From assembly GCF_021341665.1 (NCBI RefSeq), contig NZ_JAJTTH010000001.1:372001-436000 (forward strand): DNA of 64,000 bases, written 5' to 3'. The stretch's first letter is position 1. Every line of letters begins with the position of its first letter. Of this stretch, positions 9,345 through 16,966 are shown in pieces. Source of the stretch: Pseudomonas sp. Au-Pse12 (GTDB taxonomy: Bacteria > Pseudomonadota > Gammaproteobacteria > Pseudomonadales > Pseudomonadaceae). A model generated the notes under the pieces. It saw only the letters and a list, made by a program, of their open reading frames with translations. It was not told the DNA's origin and ran no database searches. The translations under genes and the position numbers were made by a program.

Positions 9345-11265
9345 GGTTCGTCCCTTGGAACGGTGGCTGGCGCATGCCGAGCAGGTGGCTGAAGTCCGCG
9401 GCCGGCAAGGCCTTGCTGAAGTAGTAACCCTGGGCTTCCTCGCAGCCTTGCTGCTGGAGAAAGGTCAATTGCTGGAGGGTTTCCACGCCCTCGGCGATGA
9501 CCTTCAGGTTGAGGCTGCGACCCAGGTTGATGATGGCGCTGACCAGCACCGCGTCCTTGTGTTCGTGGCTCAGGCCCTGGACGAAGGACTGGTCGATCTT
9601 CAAGACGTCCACCGGAAACTTGCGCAGGTAGCTCAGGCTCGAATAACCGGTGCCGAAGTCGTCGATGGCCAGGCGCACGCCCAGGTCCTTGATCGCCAGC
9701 AGGGTGGCGAGGGTCGCCTCGACGTTCTGCATCAGCACGCCTTCGGTGATCTCCAGCTCCAGCAATGCCGGGTCCAGGGCGTTGGCGGTGAGTGCGCTGT
9801 GCAGTTGCTGGAGCAGTTGCGGCTGGCGGAAATCGCTGGCCGAGAGGTTGATGGACAACGGCACCCGGGGCAGGCCGGCGTCCTGCCAGGCTCGGCACTG
9901 GCGAGCGGCCTCAGCCAGCACCCACTGGCTGATGCGGGTGATCAAGCCACTGTCTTCGGCCACCGGAATGAACTGCTCGGGGCTGATCCAGCCCTGTTGC
10001 GGGTGCTGCCAGCGAATCAGTGCCTCTGCGCCGACTACCCGGCCCGAGGCCAGATGGATTTTCGGCTGGTAGTGCAGAAGGAATTCCTGGCGCTCCAGGG
10101 CCTGGCGAATCCCCGATTCCAGGTACTGCTGTTGCCGGGCCCGGTGAGTCATGTCGTCGGTGAAGAAGCTATAACTGCCGGGGGCCTGTTCCTTGCTGGT
10201 GCGCATGGCCATTTCGGCCTTCTTGATCAGCGACAGGGGATCCTGGCCGTCCTCGGGGTACAGGCTGATTCCCAGGCTGGCCGTCACCCGCAGGCCATGC
10301 CCGGCGATGTCGTGCAACTGGCCGACGGTGGCCAGGAGTTTTTCCGCCAGGGCGCGGACCTGGGCGGGGTGCTGCTGGTCGGGGAGCAGCACGACGAATT
10401 CGTCGGAGCCGTAGCGGAACACCGAGTCCGACTCGCGCATGTCCTGCTCCAGGCTGTGAGCGATGTTCTTCAGCAGTTCATCCCCGGCCGGGTACCCCAG
10501 GGCATGGTTGATCCGCTTGAAGCGGTCGAGGCCGAAGAACATCACCGCCAGTGGTTGGTCATACCTGCGGGCCCGGGCCATGGCCTGGCCCAGGCGATCG
10601 CCCAGCAGGGTGCTGGAGGGCAGCCCGGTGAGGGCGTCGTAGTGCAGCAGGTGCGAGACCTTGAGTAGCTCGGCCACCCGCCCTTCAATGGTCTGTTGCA
10701 GGTCGTCGAGTTTCTGCCGGGCGTCCCTGGCCATCTGCCACTTCCAGGTCAGGGCGCTGGCCATCTGGCGGATTTCCAGGCTGTCGAAGGGCTTTTTCAG
10801 GATCAGCAGCTGATCGCCAAACGCCAAGCGTTCCGCCATCGCCTCCCAGGAATAGTCGGAGTAGGCGGTGCACAGGGCGATCTGCAGGTCCGGGTCGGCT
10901 TTCCACAATCGCTCGATGGTTTCCAGGCCGTCCCAGCCGGGCGGCATGCGCATGTCGATGAAGGCCAGGGCATAGGGCAGGCCCTGGGCCAGGGACGACT
11001 CGACCTTGGCCAGGGCTTCGCGGCCTTGAAACGCCGAGTCGAGGGTGAAGGGAGGCGGGTGGGGTGGGGGGCTGACGCTGTCGCTGCCGAACAGCAGGTG
11101 TTCGGCCTGGCTCAGGTCCGGCTCCTTGGGCGGTGCGAGGATCTTGTGGAAGTCTTCATGGATCGCCGGGCTGTCGTCCACAATCAGGATCCGCCGGTTG
11201 ACCTGCCCTGCAGCCGACTCCGAGGCGTCTTGTTTTTTTGTCTGCGCGTCGTTGCCAGCGTCCAT
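9328..11265 (-). CDS. REC-GGDEF-EAL response regulator with dead GGDEF and intact EAL
   Basis: Protein of 645 residues: receiver about 24-175 (Asp pair 30-31, phospho-acceptor D104, lysines 157-158), GGDEF about 205-365, EAL about 380-630. The GGDEF site reads GSDEF (286-290) and the metal Asp of the usual DLDRF is Gly (FFGLDRF), so cyclase activity is not expected. The EAL domain keeps EAL, SINLS, EITE, DDFGTG, KIDQSF, AEGVET and the Gln of AQGYYF, so it should hydrolyse c-di-GMP. The receiver carries the same kind of insertion as the REC-kinase of the operon. First gene of the operon; the ATG is preceded by GGGAAGG. It is the likely output of the module. Confidence 0.9.
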   Translation of the reverse strand: MDAGNDAQTKKQDASESAAGQVNRRILIVDDSPAIHEDFHKILAPPKEPDLSQAEHLLFGSDSVSPPPHPPPFTLDSAFQGREALAKVESSLAQGLPYALAFIDMRMPPGWDGLETIERLWKADPDLQIALCTAYSDYSWEAMAERLAFGDQLLILKKPFDSLEIRQMASALTWKWQMARDARQKLDDLQQTIEGRVAELLKVSHLLHYDALTGLPSSTLLGDRLGQAMARARRYDQPLAVMFFGLDRFKRINHALGYPAGDELLKNIAHSLEQDMRESDSVFRYGSDEFVVLLPDQQHPAQVRALAEKLLATVGQLHDIAGHGLRVTASLGISLYPEDGQDPLSLIKKAEMAMRTSKEQAPGSYSFFTDDMTHRARQQQYLESGIRQALERQEFLLHYQPKIHLASGRVVGAEALIRWQHPQQGWISPEQFIPVAEDSGLITRISQWVLAEAARQCRAWQDAGLPRVPLSINLSASDFRQPQLLQQLHSALTANALDPALLELEITEGVLMQNVEATLATLLAIKDLGVRLAIDDFGTGYSSLSYLRKFPVDVLKIDQSFVQGLSHEHKDAVLVSAIINLGRSLNLKVIAEGVETLQQLTFLQQQGCEEAQGYYFSKALPAADFSHLLGMRQPPFQGTNHDREQ

Positions 11266-11306
11266 AGACCTTCCCTAGTGCCCTGAGCCCGCGTTTCAAC
11301 GCTGTC

Positions 11307-11313
11307 AGCATAG
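11307..11313 (-). promoter_or_regulatory. Candidate -10 element (CTATGCT) of the REC-GGDEF-EAL operon
   Basis: Read on the minus strand the sequence is CTATGCT, close to the sigma-S -10 consensus CTATACT, about 42 bases before the ATG at 11265. No good -35 is visible, which is common for sigma-S promoters. Prediction from sequence only. Confidence 0.4.
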
Positions 11314-11382
11314 TCACTGCGAGTGCCTCTGGAGACGATTTTTTTCGGCGCGCGGCGCGGGCGTGAAAATGGGAAAAAATCA

Positions 11383-11397
11383 TCTAGGATTGTCTGG
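11383..11397 (+). promoter_or_regulatory. TCTAGGATT promoter-like motif before the HD-GYP-like gene
   Basis: TCTAGGATTGTCTGG lies 70 bases before the ATG at 11467. A near-identical copy (14 of 15 bases) occurs at 16908-16922 before the second REC-GGDEF-EAL gene. CTAGGAT could act as a sigma-S-like -10. The shared motif is seen directly; promoter function is inferred. Confidence 0.4.
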
Positions 11398-11466
11398 GAA
11401 TTCCCACCGTTGCCAACAGTTCGTGAGCACGGTCCGGGGCAGTTGATGCAGCACAGGGAGAGCCTC

Positions 11467-12813
11467 ATGGAAGAACCGCAGTTGCTTGAGCCCGCTCAGC
11501 GTTCACGTGTGTTGCTGGTGGACGACGAAGAATCGATTCTCAACAGCCTCAAGCGCCTGCTGCGTCCCGAGCCCTATGAGGTGCTGCTGGCCACCAGTGG
11601 CGCCCAAGCCCTGGAAATCCTCGCGCAAGGGCGTGTCGACTTGGTGATGAGCGATGCGCGCATGCCCGGCATGGACGGCGCCCATTTGCTCGCCCGGGTG
11701 CGGGAAAAACACCCGGAGACCCGGCGTATCCTGCTCACCGGCTACGCCGACCTGAACACCATCATCAAGGCGGTCAACGAAGGGCAGATCCACCAGTACC
11801 TGAGCAAACCGTGGAATGACGAAGAACTGCTGCTGATACTGCGCCAGAGCCTGGCGCACCAGCATGCCGAGCGCGAGCTCAAGCGTTTGCAGCAATTGGT
11901 CCTGGAGCAGAACCAGCAGCTCAAGTCGAACAACGCCAGCCTGGAAAGGCACGTGGCCTCGCGCACGGCGGAGCTGCAGCAGACCGCCGACATGCTCGAC
12001 CTGGCCTATGAAGAGCTCAAGCACAGCTATGTGACGGCCACCGAGGTGTTTTCGCTGCTGGCCAACCTGCGCCTGCCCGCCGACAAGCAAACCAACCGCA
12101 GAATCATCGAACTGGTGCGCGCCTGCTGCAGAAAGTACCGCCTGGACGAGGCCAGCAGCCGCGACCTGACCATGGCGGCCGCCCTGTACAACATCGGCAA
12201 GCTGAGCTGGAGCGACACCATGCTCTCGGCGCCGGCGGACCTGTTACGGCATACCGACCAAGAGCGCTACCGGGCCTATCCGGAGCAGAGTGAGTCGGTG
12301 CTGATGGCGCTGGAGCCGATGCAGGATGCCGCGCGGCTGATCCTGGCCCACCAGGAGCGCTGGGACGGCAGCGGCTTTCCCCATCGCCTCAAGGGCGAGG
12401 CCATTCCCTGGGGCGCCCGGCTGTTGAAGCTGGCGGTGGACTACATCGAGTTGCAGTGCGGGCTGATTCTGGAGCGCCGGATGAACAGCGATGAGGCCCT
12501 GCTGTTCATCCGCAAGTACGCGGGGCGCTTGTACGACCCGAACCTGGTGGAGGAATTCGTCCACGTCTGTGCCACCTGCCAGAGTGACGTCACCGTCGAT
12601 GATCCGACGGTCAAGGCGCTGGGAACCCGCGAACTGCAGGCAGGGATGGTCCTGCGGCGCAACCTGAATGCCGACAACGGCATGTTGCTGCTCAATGCCG
12701 GCAAGGTGCTCAGCGAGCCGCTGGTGCAGAAGCTGATTGCCTTCGAAGCCATGGAAGGGGCCCGCTACAGCGTCTTTGTCAGTGTGCCTGAAGCCGAAGG
12801 TGCCGGCCTTTGA
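11467..12813 (+). CDS. Response regulator with degenerate HD-GYP domain
   Basis: Protein of 448 residues: receiver about 13-130 (DDEE at 19-22, phospho-acceptor D63, K114), coiled coil about 130-190, then an RpfG-type HD-GYP fold about 190-370 and a C-terminal tail. HD-GYP enzymes degrade c-di-GMP with a His/Asp metal site. Here the HD pair is Tyr-Asn (YNIGKLSW, 241-242), the early His is lost (TNRR), the HHE is HQE and GYP is GFP (ERWDGSGFP). Hydrolase activity is therefore unlikely; a binding or adaptor role is more plausible. Start ATG 11467 follows CAGGGAGAG; an upstream in-frame start at 11323 would put the promoter motif inside the gene. It is divergent from the four-gene kinase operon. 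Confidence 0.85.
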   Translation: MEEPQLLEPAQRSRVLLVDDEESILNSLKRLLRPEPYEVLLATSGAQALEILAQGRVDLVMSDARMPGMDGAHLLARVREKHPETRRILLTGYADLNTIIKAVNEGQIHQYLSKPWNDEELLLILRQSLAHQHAERELKRLQQLVLEQNQQLKSNNASLERHVASRTAELQQTADMLDLAYEELKHSYVTATEVFSLLANLRLPADKQTNRRIIELVRACCRKYRLDEASSRDLTMAAALYNIGKLSWSDTMLSAPADLLRHTDQERYRAYPEQSESVLMALEPMQDAARLILAHQERWDGSGFPHRLKGEAIPWGARLLKLAVDYIELQCGLILERRMNSDEALLFIRKYAGRLYDPNLVEEFVHVCATCQSDVTVDDPTVKALGTRELQAGMVLRRNLNADNGMLLLNAGKVLSEPLVQKLIAFEAMEGARYSVFVSVPEAEGAGL

Positions 12814-12952
12814 CGTCAGGCGCTGATCGCCGTCCTTGATCTGTGCCCCTGCGTTGCGTCATCGTTCGCACCGCGCGCCGAGGCCCGGGGTGTGCCTGTA
12901 TGCAGATCCCGGGGGCGTTGCGGGGCGCGGTGGATTTTTCAGGAGTACCACG

Positions 12953-13588
12953 ATGGATGCGGCAACACTGTTTCTCTACATCGTCACCGTCAGCGCGGTG
13001 ATGATCACGCCCGGGCCTTCGATGCTGCTGGCCCTGAACAACGGCGCGGTCCACGGGATGCGGGTGGCCGGCTGCGGGATCGCCGGTGCGGCGCTGTCCG
13101 ATCTGCTGCTGATCGGTGCCGTGGGCTGTGGCCTGGGGGCCTTGCTGCAGGCCTCGGAGTCGTTGTTCGTGCTGGTCAAGACCGGCGGCGCGGTCTATCT
13201 GCTGTACCTGGCCTGGGGCTTGTGGCGGGCGCCGACCCAGGCCCTGGCGAACCGCCTTGAGGGCGCTTCGGCCAGCGGTCGCTCGGCGTTTCGCCGGGCA
13301 TTGCTGGTGGGCCTGTCCAACCCCAAGGGCTTGCTGTTCTTCTCGGCCTTCGTGCCGCAGTTCGTGCGCCCCGACCAGCCGGTGGCCGAGCAGTACCTGG
13401 TCCTGGCCCTGGTCAGTGCCCTGGTGGACTGCCTGATGATGAGCCTGTACGCCTTTGGCGGCCGCCGCGCCATGGTGCGCTTTTCCGCCCGGGTGATGGG
13501 CTGGGTCAACCGCAGCTGTGCCGGCATGCTGGCCATCTTGGCGGTGGGGGTGGGGCTGTATCGCCGCAGTGACAGCCCGGCGCTCTAG
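12953..13588 (+). CDS. LysE/RhtB-family amino acid exporter
   Basis: Inner-membrane protein of 211 residues with about six hydrophobic segments. The N-terminus has the family signature (SAVMITPGPSMLLALNNG), and GLSNPKGLLFFSAFVPQF is the second conserved block. LysE/RhtB proteins export amino acids or homoserine lactone-like compounds; the substrate cannot be read from sequence. Start ATG follows CAGGAG by eight bases. It stands alone between the HD-GYP-like gene and the RNase gene, with about 140-160 bases on either side. A second member of the family lies at 26221. Confidence 0.88.
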   Translation: MDAATLFLYIVTVSAVMITPGPSMLLALNNGAVHGMRVAGCGIAGAALSDLLLIGAVGCGLGALLQASESLFVLVKTGGAVYLLYLAWGLWRAPTQALANRLEGASASGRSAFRRALLVGLSNPKGLLFFSAFVPQFVRPDQPVAEQYLVLALVSALVDCLMMSLYAFGGRRAMVRFSARVMGWVNRSCAGMLAILAVGVGLYRRSDSPAL

Positions 13589-13747
13589 ACGCTCTGTACC
13601 GTCGCGCCTGACCGGCTTTGCCGGGGCACGGCGCGGCGAATGTCATGTTCCTGCAACCCCGGCATGCCAAGAAGGTGAATCTGCGTTCCAAGCGCTGCAC
13701 CCCGATGGCGGGGTCAGGACGATTCGATTCCACAAGGAGAGGTCACG

Positions 13748-14404
13748 ATGAGAAAGTTTTTTGCCCTGATGGCGGCCCTGGTGCTGACCCTGGGGATGGT
13801 GGGCATCAGCGACGCACGTCAGCCCAAGCAGCAGCGCGATTCGGTGGCGGGCACCTTCGACTATTACCTGCTGACCCTGTCCTGGTCGCCGACCTTCTGC
13901 CTGATGCACCCGGAAAACCAGCAATGCACGGGCAAGGGCTACGGTTTTGTCCTGCACGGCCTGTGGCCGCAATACGCCAAGGGCGGCTGGCCCGAGTCCT
14001 GTCCACCCTTGACCCCACTGAATGCCGAGGAACGAGCCAAGGGCCTGACCCTGTTTCCCACGGCCAAGCTGATGAATCACGAATGGACCAAGCACGGCAC
14101 TTGCAGCGGCCTGGGAGCCATGGGTTACCTGGATGCCGCGGACAAGGCCCTGGCCACGGTGCAGATACCTGAAGCGCTGCAGCCTTCGACCACGGTGCGC
14201 TACTTCGAAGCCACACAGATTGCCCAGCAGTTTCGCCAGAGCAACCCGGGGATTGCCGAGAACGGCATCGCCATCCTCTGCAGTGGCCCCGAGCTTTCCG
14301 AGGTCCGCGTTTGCCTGACCAAGGACTTGGGGTTCGGCGCTTGCGGCAAAGGCGTGAAGAACCAGTGCCGCGCCGGCCAGATCCGCGTCCCTCCGGTCCG
14401 TTGA
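13748..14404 (+). CDS. Secreted ribonuclease T2-family protein
   Basis: Protein of 218 residues with a clear signal peptide (MRKFFALMAALVLTLGMVG, cleavage likely near 23). Both RNase T2 active-site blocks are present: FVLHGLWPQ (CAS I) and HEWTKHGTC (CAS II), each with its catalytic His. Several cysteines suit a disulphide-bonded periplasmic or secreted enzyme that cuts RNA through a 2',3'-cyclic phosphate. The start follows AAGGAGAGG. It converges on the dapA-like gene with a six-base gap. Uses could be nutrient scavenging or competition; no immunity gene is adjacent. Confidence 0.92.
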   Translation: MRKFFALMAALVLTLGMVGISDARQPKQQRDSVAGTFDYYLLTLSWSPTFCLMHPENQQCTGKGYGFVLHGLWPQYAKGGWPESCPPLTPLNAEERAKGLTLFPTAKLMNHEWTKHGTCSGLGAMGYLDAADKALATVQIPEALQPSTTVRYFEATQIAQQFRQSNPGIAENGIAILCSGPELSEVRVCLTKDLGFGACGKGVKNQCRAGQIRVPPVR

Positions 14405-14410
14405 AAGCCC

Positions 14411-15259
14411 CTACAGGGCGCGCAGGCGGGCTTGCAGGGCGGGGCTGCACGCCTGCATCGGCGCTCGTAACTGCCCGTCGATCAGCCCCTGTTGGGCCAG
14501 CAATGCCTTGACCGGCGCCGGGTTGGGCTCGGCGAACAAGGCTTTGATCAGCGGCACCAACTGCATGAATGTGCTTCGGGCGGCCTCCAGTTGCTGCGCC
14601 TGGACTTGGCGCTGCAATTGCACGAACAGGTCCGGGCGAATGTGCGCCGAGGCTGCGATGGCTCCACTCGCCCCCAGGCACAGGGCGTTGAACAGTTGCA
14701 GGTCTTCGCCGCACAGCACCTGCACCTCGCCACTGGCCAGCAGCGCCAGGGTTTTCTCCAGGTTGCCGCCGCAGTCCTTGACCGCCGCGATCCGCGGGTG
14801 GGCCACGATGTTGAGCAAGGTGCCGGTGTCCAGGGTGACCCCGGTACGGTAGGGAATGTCGTAGACGATCAACGGCACGCTGGAGGCGTCGGCCAGGGTG
14901 GCAAAGAAGCTTTCCAGGGCCGCTTGCGAAGGACGGATGTAATAAGGCGCGGGCACCAGCAAGGCGGCCACCGGGCGTTTCAGGATCTGCGCCTGCAGGC
15001 TCAACAGCGACTTCAGGTTATTGCCCGCCAGCCCCATGATCACGCGCCCCGCGGGGGCCAGTTCCAGCACCGCGTCGAGCACGGCCAGCTGTTCGTCCTT
15101 GTCCAGGGCGGCGGCTTCCCCCGTGGTGCCGCAGACCACCAGCCCGGCCACGCCGCTTTCCAGCAGATGGGCGGTCAAGCGCCGCAGGGCGGCAAAATCG
15201 ATGGCGCCGTCGATGAAGGGGGTGACGATAGGGACCCAGATACCTTGAAACGATGACAT
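14411..15259 (-). CDS. DapA-family aldolase (dihydrodipicolinate synthase-like)
   Basis: Class I aldolase of 282 residues, close to the usual length of DapA (about 292). The Schiff-base lysine is in AAVKDCGGN (about residue 162), the catalytic Tyr in VYDIPYRTG, and GTTGEAAAL is the pyruvate carboxylate-binding block. The family includes 4-hydroxy-tetrahydrodipicolinate synthase for lysine synthesis and other pyruvate-dependent aldolases. The gene stands alone, away from other lysine genes, so it may be a paralogue with another substrate. An inverted repeat lies 87-112 bases upstream of the start and may be its operator. Confidence 0.85.
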   Translation of the reverse strand: MSSFQGIWVPIVTPFIDGAIDFAALRRLTAHLLESGVAGLVVCGTTGEAAALDKDEQLAVLDAVLELAPAGRVIMGLAGNNLKSLLSLQAQILKRPVAALLVPAPYYIRPSQAALESFFATLADASSVPLIVYDIPYRTGVTLDTGTLLNIVAHPRIAAVKDCGGNLEKTLALLASGEVQVLCGEDLQLFNALCLGASGAIAASAHIRPDLFVQLQRQVQAQQLEAARSTFMQLVPLIKALFAEPNPAPVKALLAQQGLIDGQLRAPMQACSPALQARLRAL

Positions 15260-15569
15260 GCGTGTTCTCCTGATGGTTGACCGTCGGGTCGTCGTCAGAA
15301 GAGTAGAAGGGCGTTCAGCAGGGGGAGGGTATCCGTAGCGCTTGATGTCCTGTCAGCTCATCTGACGGGACACAGCGCCCCGGTCACATGAGCGACTGTT
15401 TCTTCGATTTAGAGCTGCAGGCCACGCGCGCCTCGACCTTGGCCGAGAGGCCAATGGTGCGAAGGATGAAGGGCGTGGCTGGGGACATGGTCGATGCGGC
15501 TCTGAAATCAGGCGCCCAGTTTTAAAAGCCGGCGCGGGCTTTGTCAATCCTCGGCCGTGCACATATCCG
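15260..15569. other. Intergenic region upstream of two divergent or unlinked genes
   Basis: 310 bases between the dapA-like start and the end of the GNAT gene, both on the minus strand. It holds the promoter side of the dapA-like gene and the inverted repeat at 15347-15371. A minus-strand open frame at 15353-15646 is low-complexity Arg/Pro-rich and lacks a ribosome binding site, so it is not called. Nothing else was recognised. Confidence 0.6.
15347..15371. promoter_or_regulatory. Inverted repeat, candidate operator
   Basis: Ten-base arms GTCCTGTCAG and CTGACGGGAC with a five-base spacer (CTCAT), one mismatch. No T run follows, so an operator is likelier than a terminator. It lies upstream of the dapA-like gene; the regulator is unknown. 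Confidence 0.4.
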
Positions 15570-16115
15570 TCACCGCCGGCCGGGCGTCGGGTGATCGTGC
15601 GCGTTGAGCCGGTACAACAGGCTCGGCGCTTGTCCGGGAAAATCATCCAGTTCGCCCTCCGGGGTCAGGCCCAGGCGTTCCAGGGCGCGCCGCGACGGCA
15701 GGTTGTCGGGCCGCACCAGGCCGGTGACCTGCGGCGCGTGCAGCTCGTTGAAGGCCAAGTGCAAGGCCGCTTGCCCCATTTCGTTGGCGTAGCCCTGGCC
15801 CCAGGCCTCGGGGCTGAAGCGAAAGTACAGGTTCAGCCCGGCGGCCTGGCCAAAATACGCCTGCATGATGCCGCCGAAGCCGATGATCCGTTCTGGCGCG
15901 TCCAGCCGGGTGATCGCCCAGTAGCCGAAGCCGTGTTGCCGCCAGTGCAGCATCCAGCTGTCCAGTTTTTCGCGGCTGGCGGCGTCGCTGGCCGGGCCGT
16001 TGGGGTTGAAGCGGTTGGTTTGCGGGTCGCCGTGGATGGCACAGACCCGGGGCAGGTCGGCCAGGCTTGGCGGGCGCAGCAGCAGGCGCGCGGTGTGGGT
16101 GACGGAGCAGGGCAT
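15570..16115 (-). CDS. GNAT N-acetyltransferase (RimJ/RimL type)
   Basis: Protein of 181 residues resembling the Acetyltransf_3 group: TARLLLRPPSLADLPRV at the N-terminus, an acetyl-CoA loop near PEAWGQGYANE, and RPDNLPSRRALERLGL as the typical C-terminal block. These enzymes acetylate ribosomal protein N-termini or small molecules; the substrate is not deducible. Start set at ATG 16115 (MPCSVTHTARL), since the upstream in-frame extension is poor in recognisable sequence. It is followed downstream by the dapA-like gene and preceded by a second, unrelated GNAT gene. Confidence 0.83.
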   Translation of the reverse strand: MPCSVTHTARLLLRPPSLADLPRVCAIHGDPQTNRFNPNGPASDAASREKLDSWMLHWRQHGFGYWAITRLDAPERIIGFGGIMQAYFGQAAGLNLYFRFSPEAWGQGYANEMGQAALHLAFNELHAPQVTGLVRPDNLPSRRALERLGLTPEGELDDFPGQAPSLLYRLNAHDHPTPGRR

Positions 16116-16255
16116 GAGTCGGGCTCTTTGACTGGGGAGGGGGCGCCAGGCGGCCTGGCAAAAGGTAGGCGATCGGCCCGGGCTTTGCCAACGCCTGCAA
16201 TGGCTTGCCGGCAAGGCGCGGCCTGGCACACCCGCTCAGGTGGTGGCGCGTGCCT

Positions 16256-16729
16256 TCAACCTGGCCAGCGGTACAGGCGGGTGGGGTGGCCCTGGGCGAC
16301 GCTCGGTGTCGGGCTCAGGGTTGGCAGCATGGCTTGCCAGAAATCCCGGGCGGGCAGGTTGGCGTCAAAGTGCTGCACCTGCCAGGGCCCCTTGAAGCGC
16401 TCGAACAGCTGCAGTGCCACCTGTCGGCCGAGGCCCTGGCGGCGAAAGCGTCGCCCAACGAACAGGTAGCCCAGGTTGCAGCGCGCCGGGTTGTCACAGC
16501 CTTGCCGGTCGACCACGGCAAACCCCGCCAGCTCCCCGGCCACGCGGATCAGCCAGGGCTGGGTGGCCGGGTCGCGCCAGTAGTCGTCCAGGGCCTGGAG
16601 CGGGTACAGCCCCTGGGCGCCGAATTTGATCGGCAGCCACCGGCTCAGCTCATAGAGGTAGAACTGCATGAGGTTTTCCAGGCAGGGCCAGTCGTCGCGA
16701 GCGGCCTGTTGCAGTTGAACGTCTTGCAT
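16256..16729 (-). CDS. GNAT N-acetyltransferase
   Basis: Protein of 157 residues with a single GNAT fold. The pyrophosphate-binding loop is RRFRRQGLGRQVA (about 93-105), a textbook motif A, and GELAGFAVVDRQG is the preceding beta strand. The C-terminal part (LPARDFWQAML) is the usual helix-strand end. Substrate unknown. It reads in the same direction as the neighbouring GNAT gene with about 140 bases between, so co-transcription is possible but not certain. Confidence 0.83.
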   Translation of the reverse strand: MQDVQLQQAARDDWPCLENLMQFYLYELSRWLPIKFGAQGLYPLQALDDYWRDPATQPWLIRVAGELAGFAVVDRQGCDNPARCNLGYLFVGRRFRRQGLGRQVALQLFERFKGPWQVQHFDANLPARDFWQAMLPTLSPTPSVAQGHPTRLYRWPG

Positions 16730-16907
16730 CTTGGGGCTCCAGCCCCGGTCAGTCCGGGGCGCGGCGGGCGGTCGGGGCGCCGGGCCAGCAGCCTTGGCTG
16801 TCCTGCCCCAGCGGGTATCTGCAACGCGTTGCTATTGGCTCAAGCCCCGGAAAGTCGTGGCCTCCAGCCCTATACCAAGGGAGTGGCATTGGGCTTACCA
16901 ATCTTCG

Positions 16908-16922
16908 TCTAGGATTCTCTGG
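16908..16922 (+). promoter_or_regulatory. TCTAGGATT promoter-like motif before REC-GGDEF-EAL gene
   Basis: TCTAGGATTCTCTGG, 45 bases before the ATG at 16967, matches 14 of 15 bases of the motif at 11383-11397. CTAGGAT resembles a sigma-S -10 element. The two copies precede two separate c-di-GMP-related response regulators. Confidence 0.4.
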
Positions 16923-16966
16923 CAGGAGTCGGAAATCCATCTCAGGGATCCGGATGGGGGATAAGC

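Noticed and set aside
13611..13624. CCGGC-TTT-GCCGG hairpin after the LysE gene as a terminator
   Set aside because: Only five pairs and no T run; more likely a REP remnant.
15353..15646. 97-codon minus-strand frame in the intergenic region
   Set aside because: Low-complexity Arg/Pro sequence, no ribosome binding site, overlaps the GNAT gene.
16203..16217. GCTTGCCGGCAAGGC palindrome between the GNAT genes
   Set aside because: Resembles half of a REP element, but no partner arm is visible, so it is not listed as a repeat.
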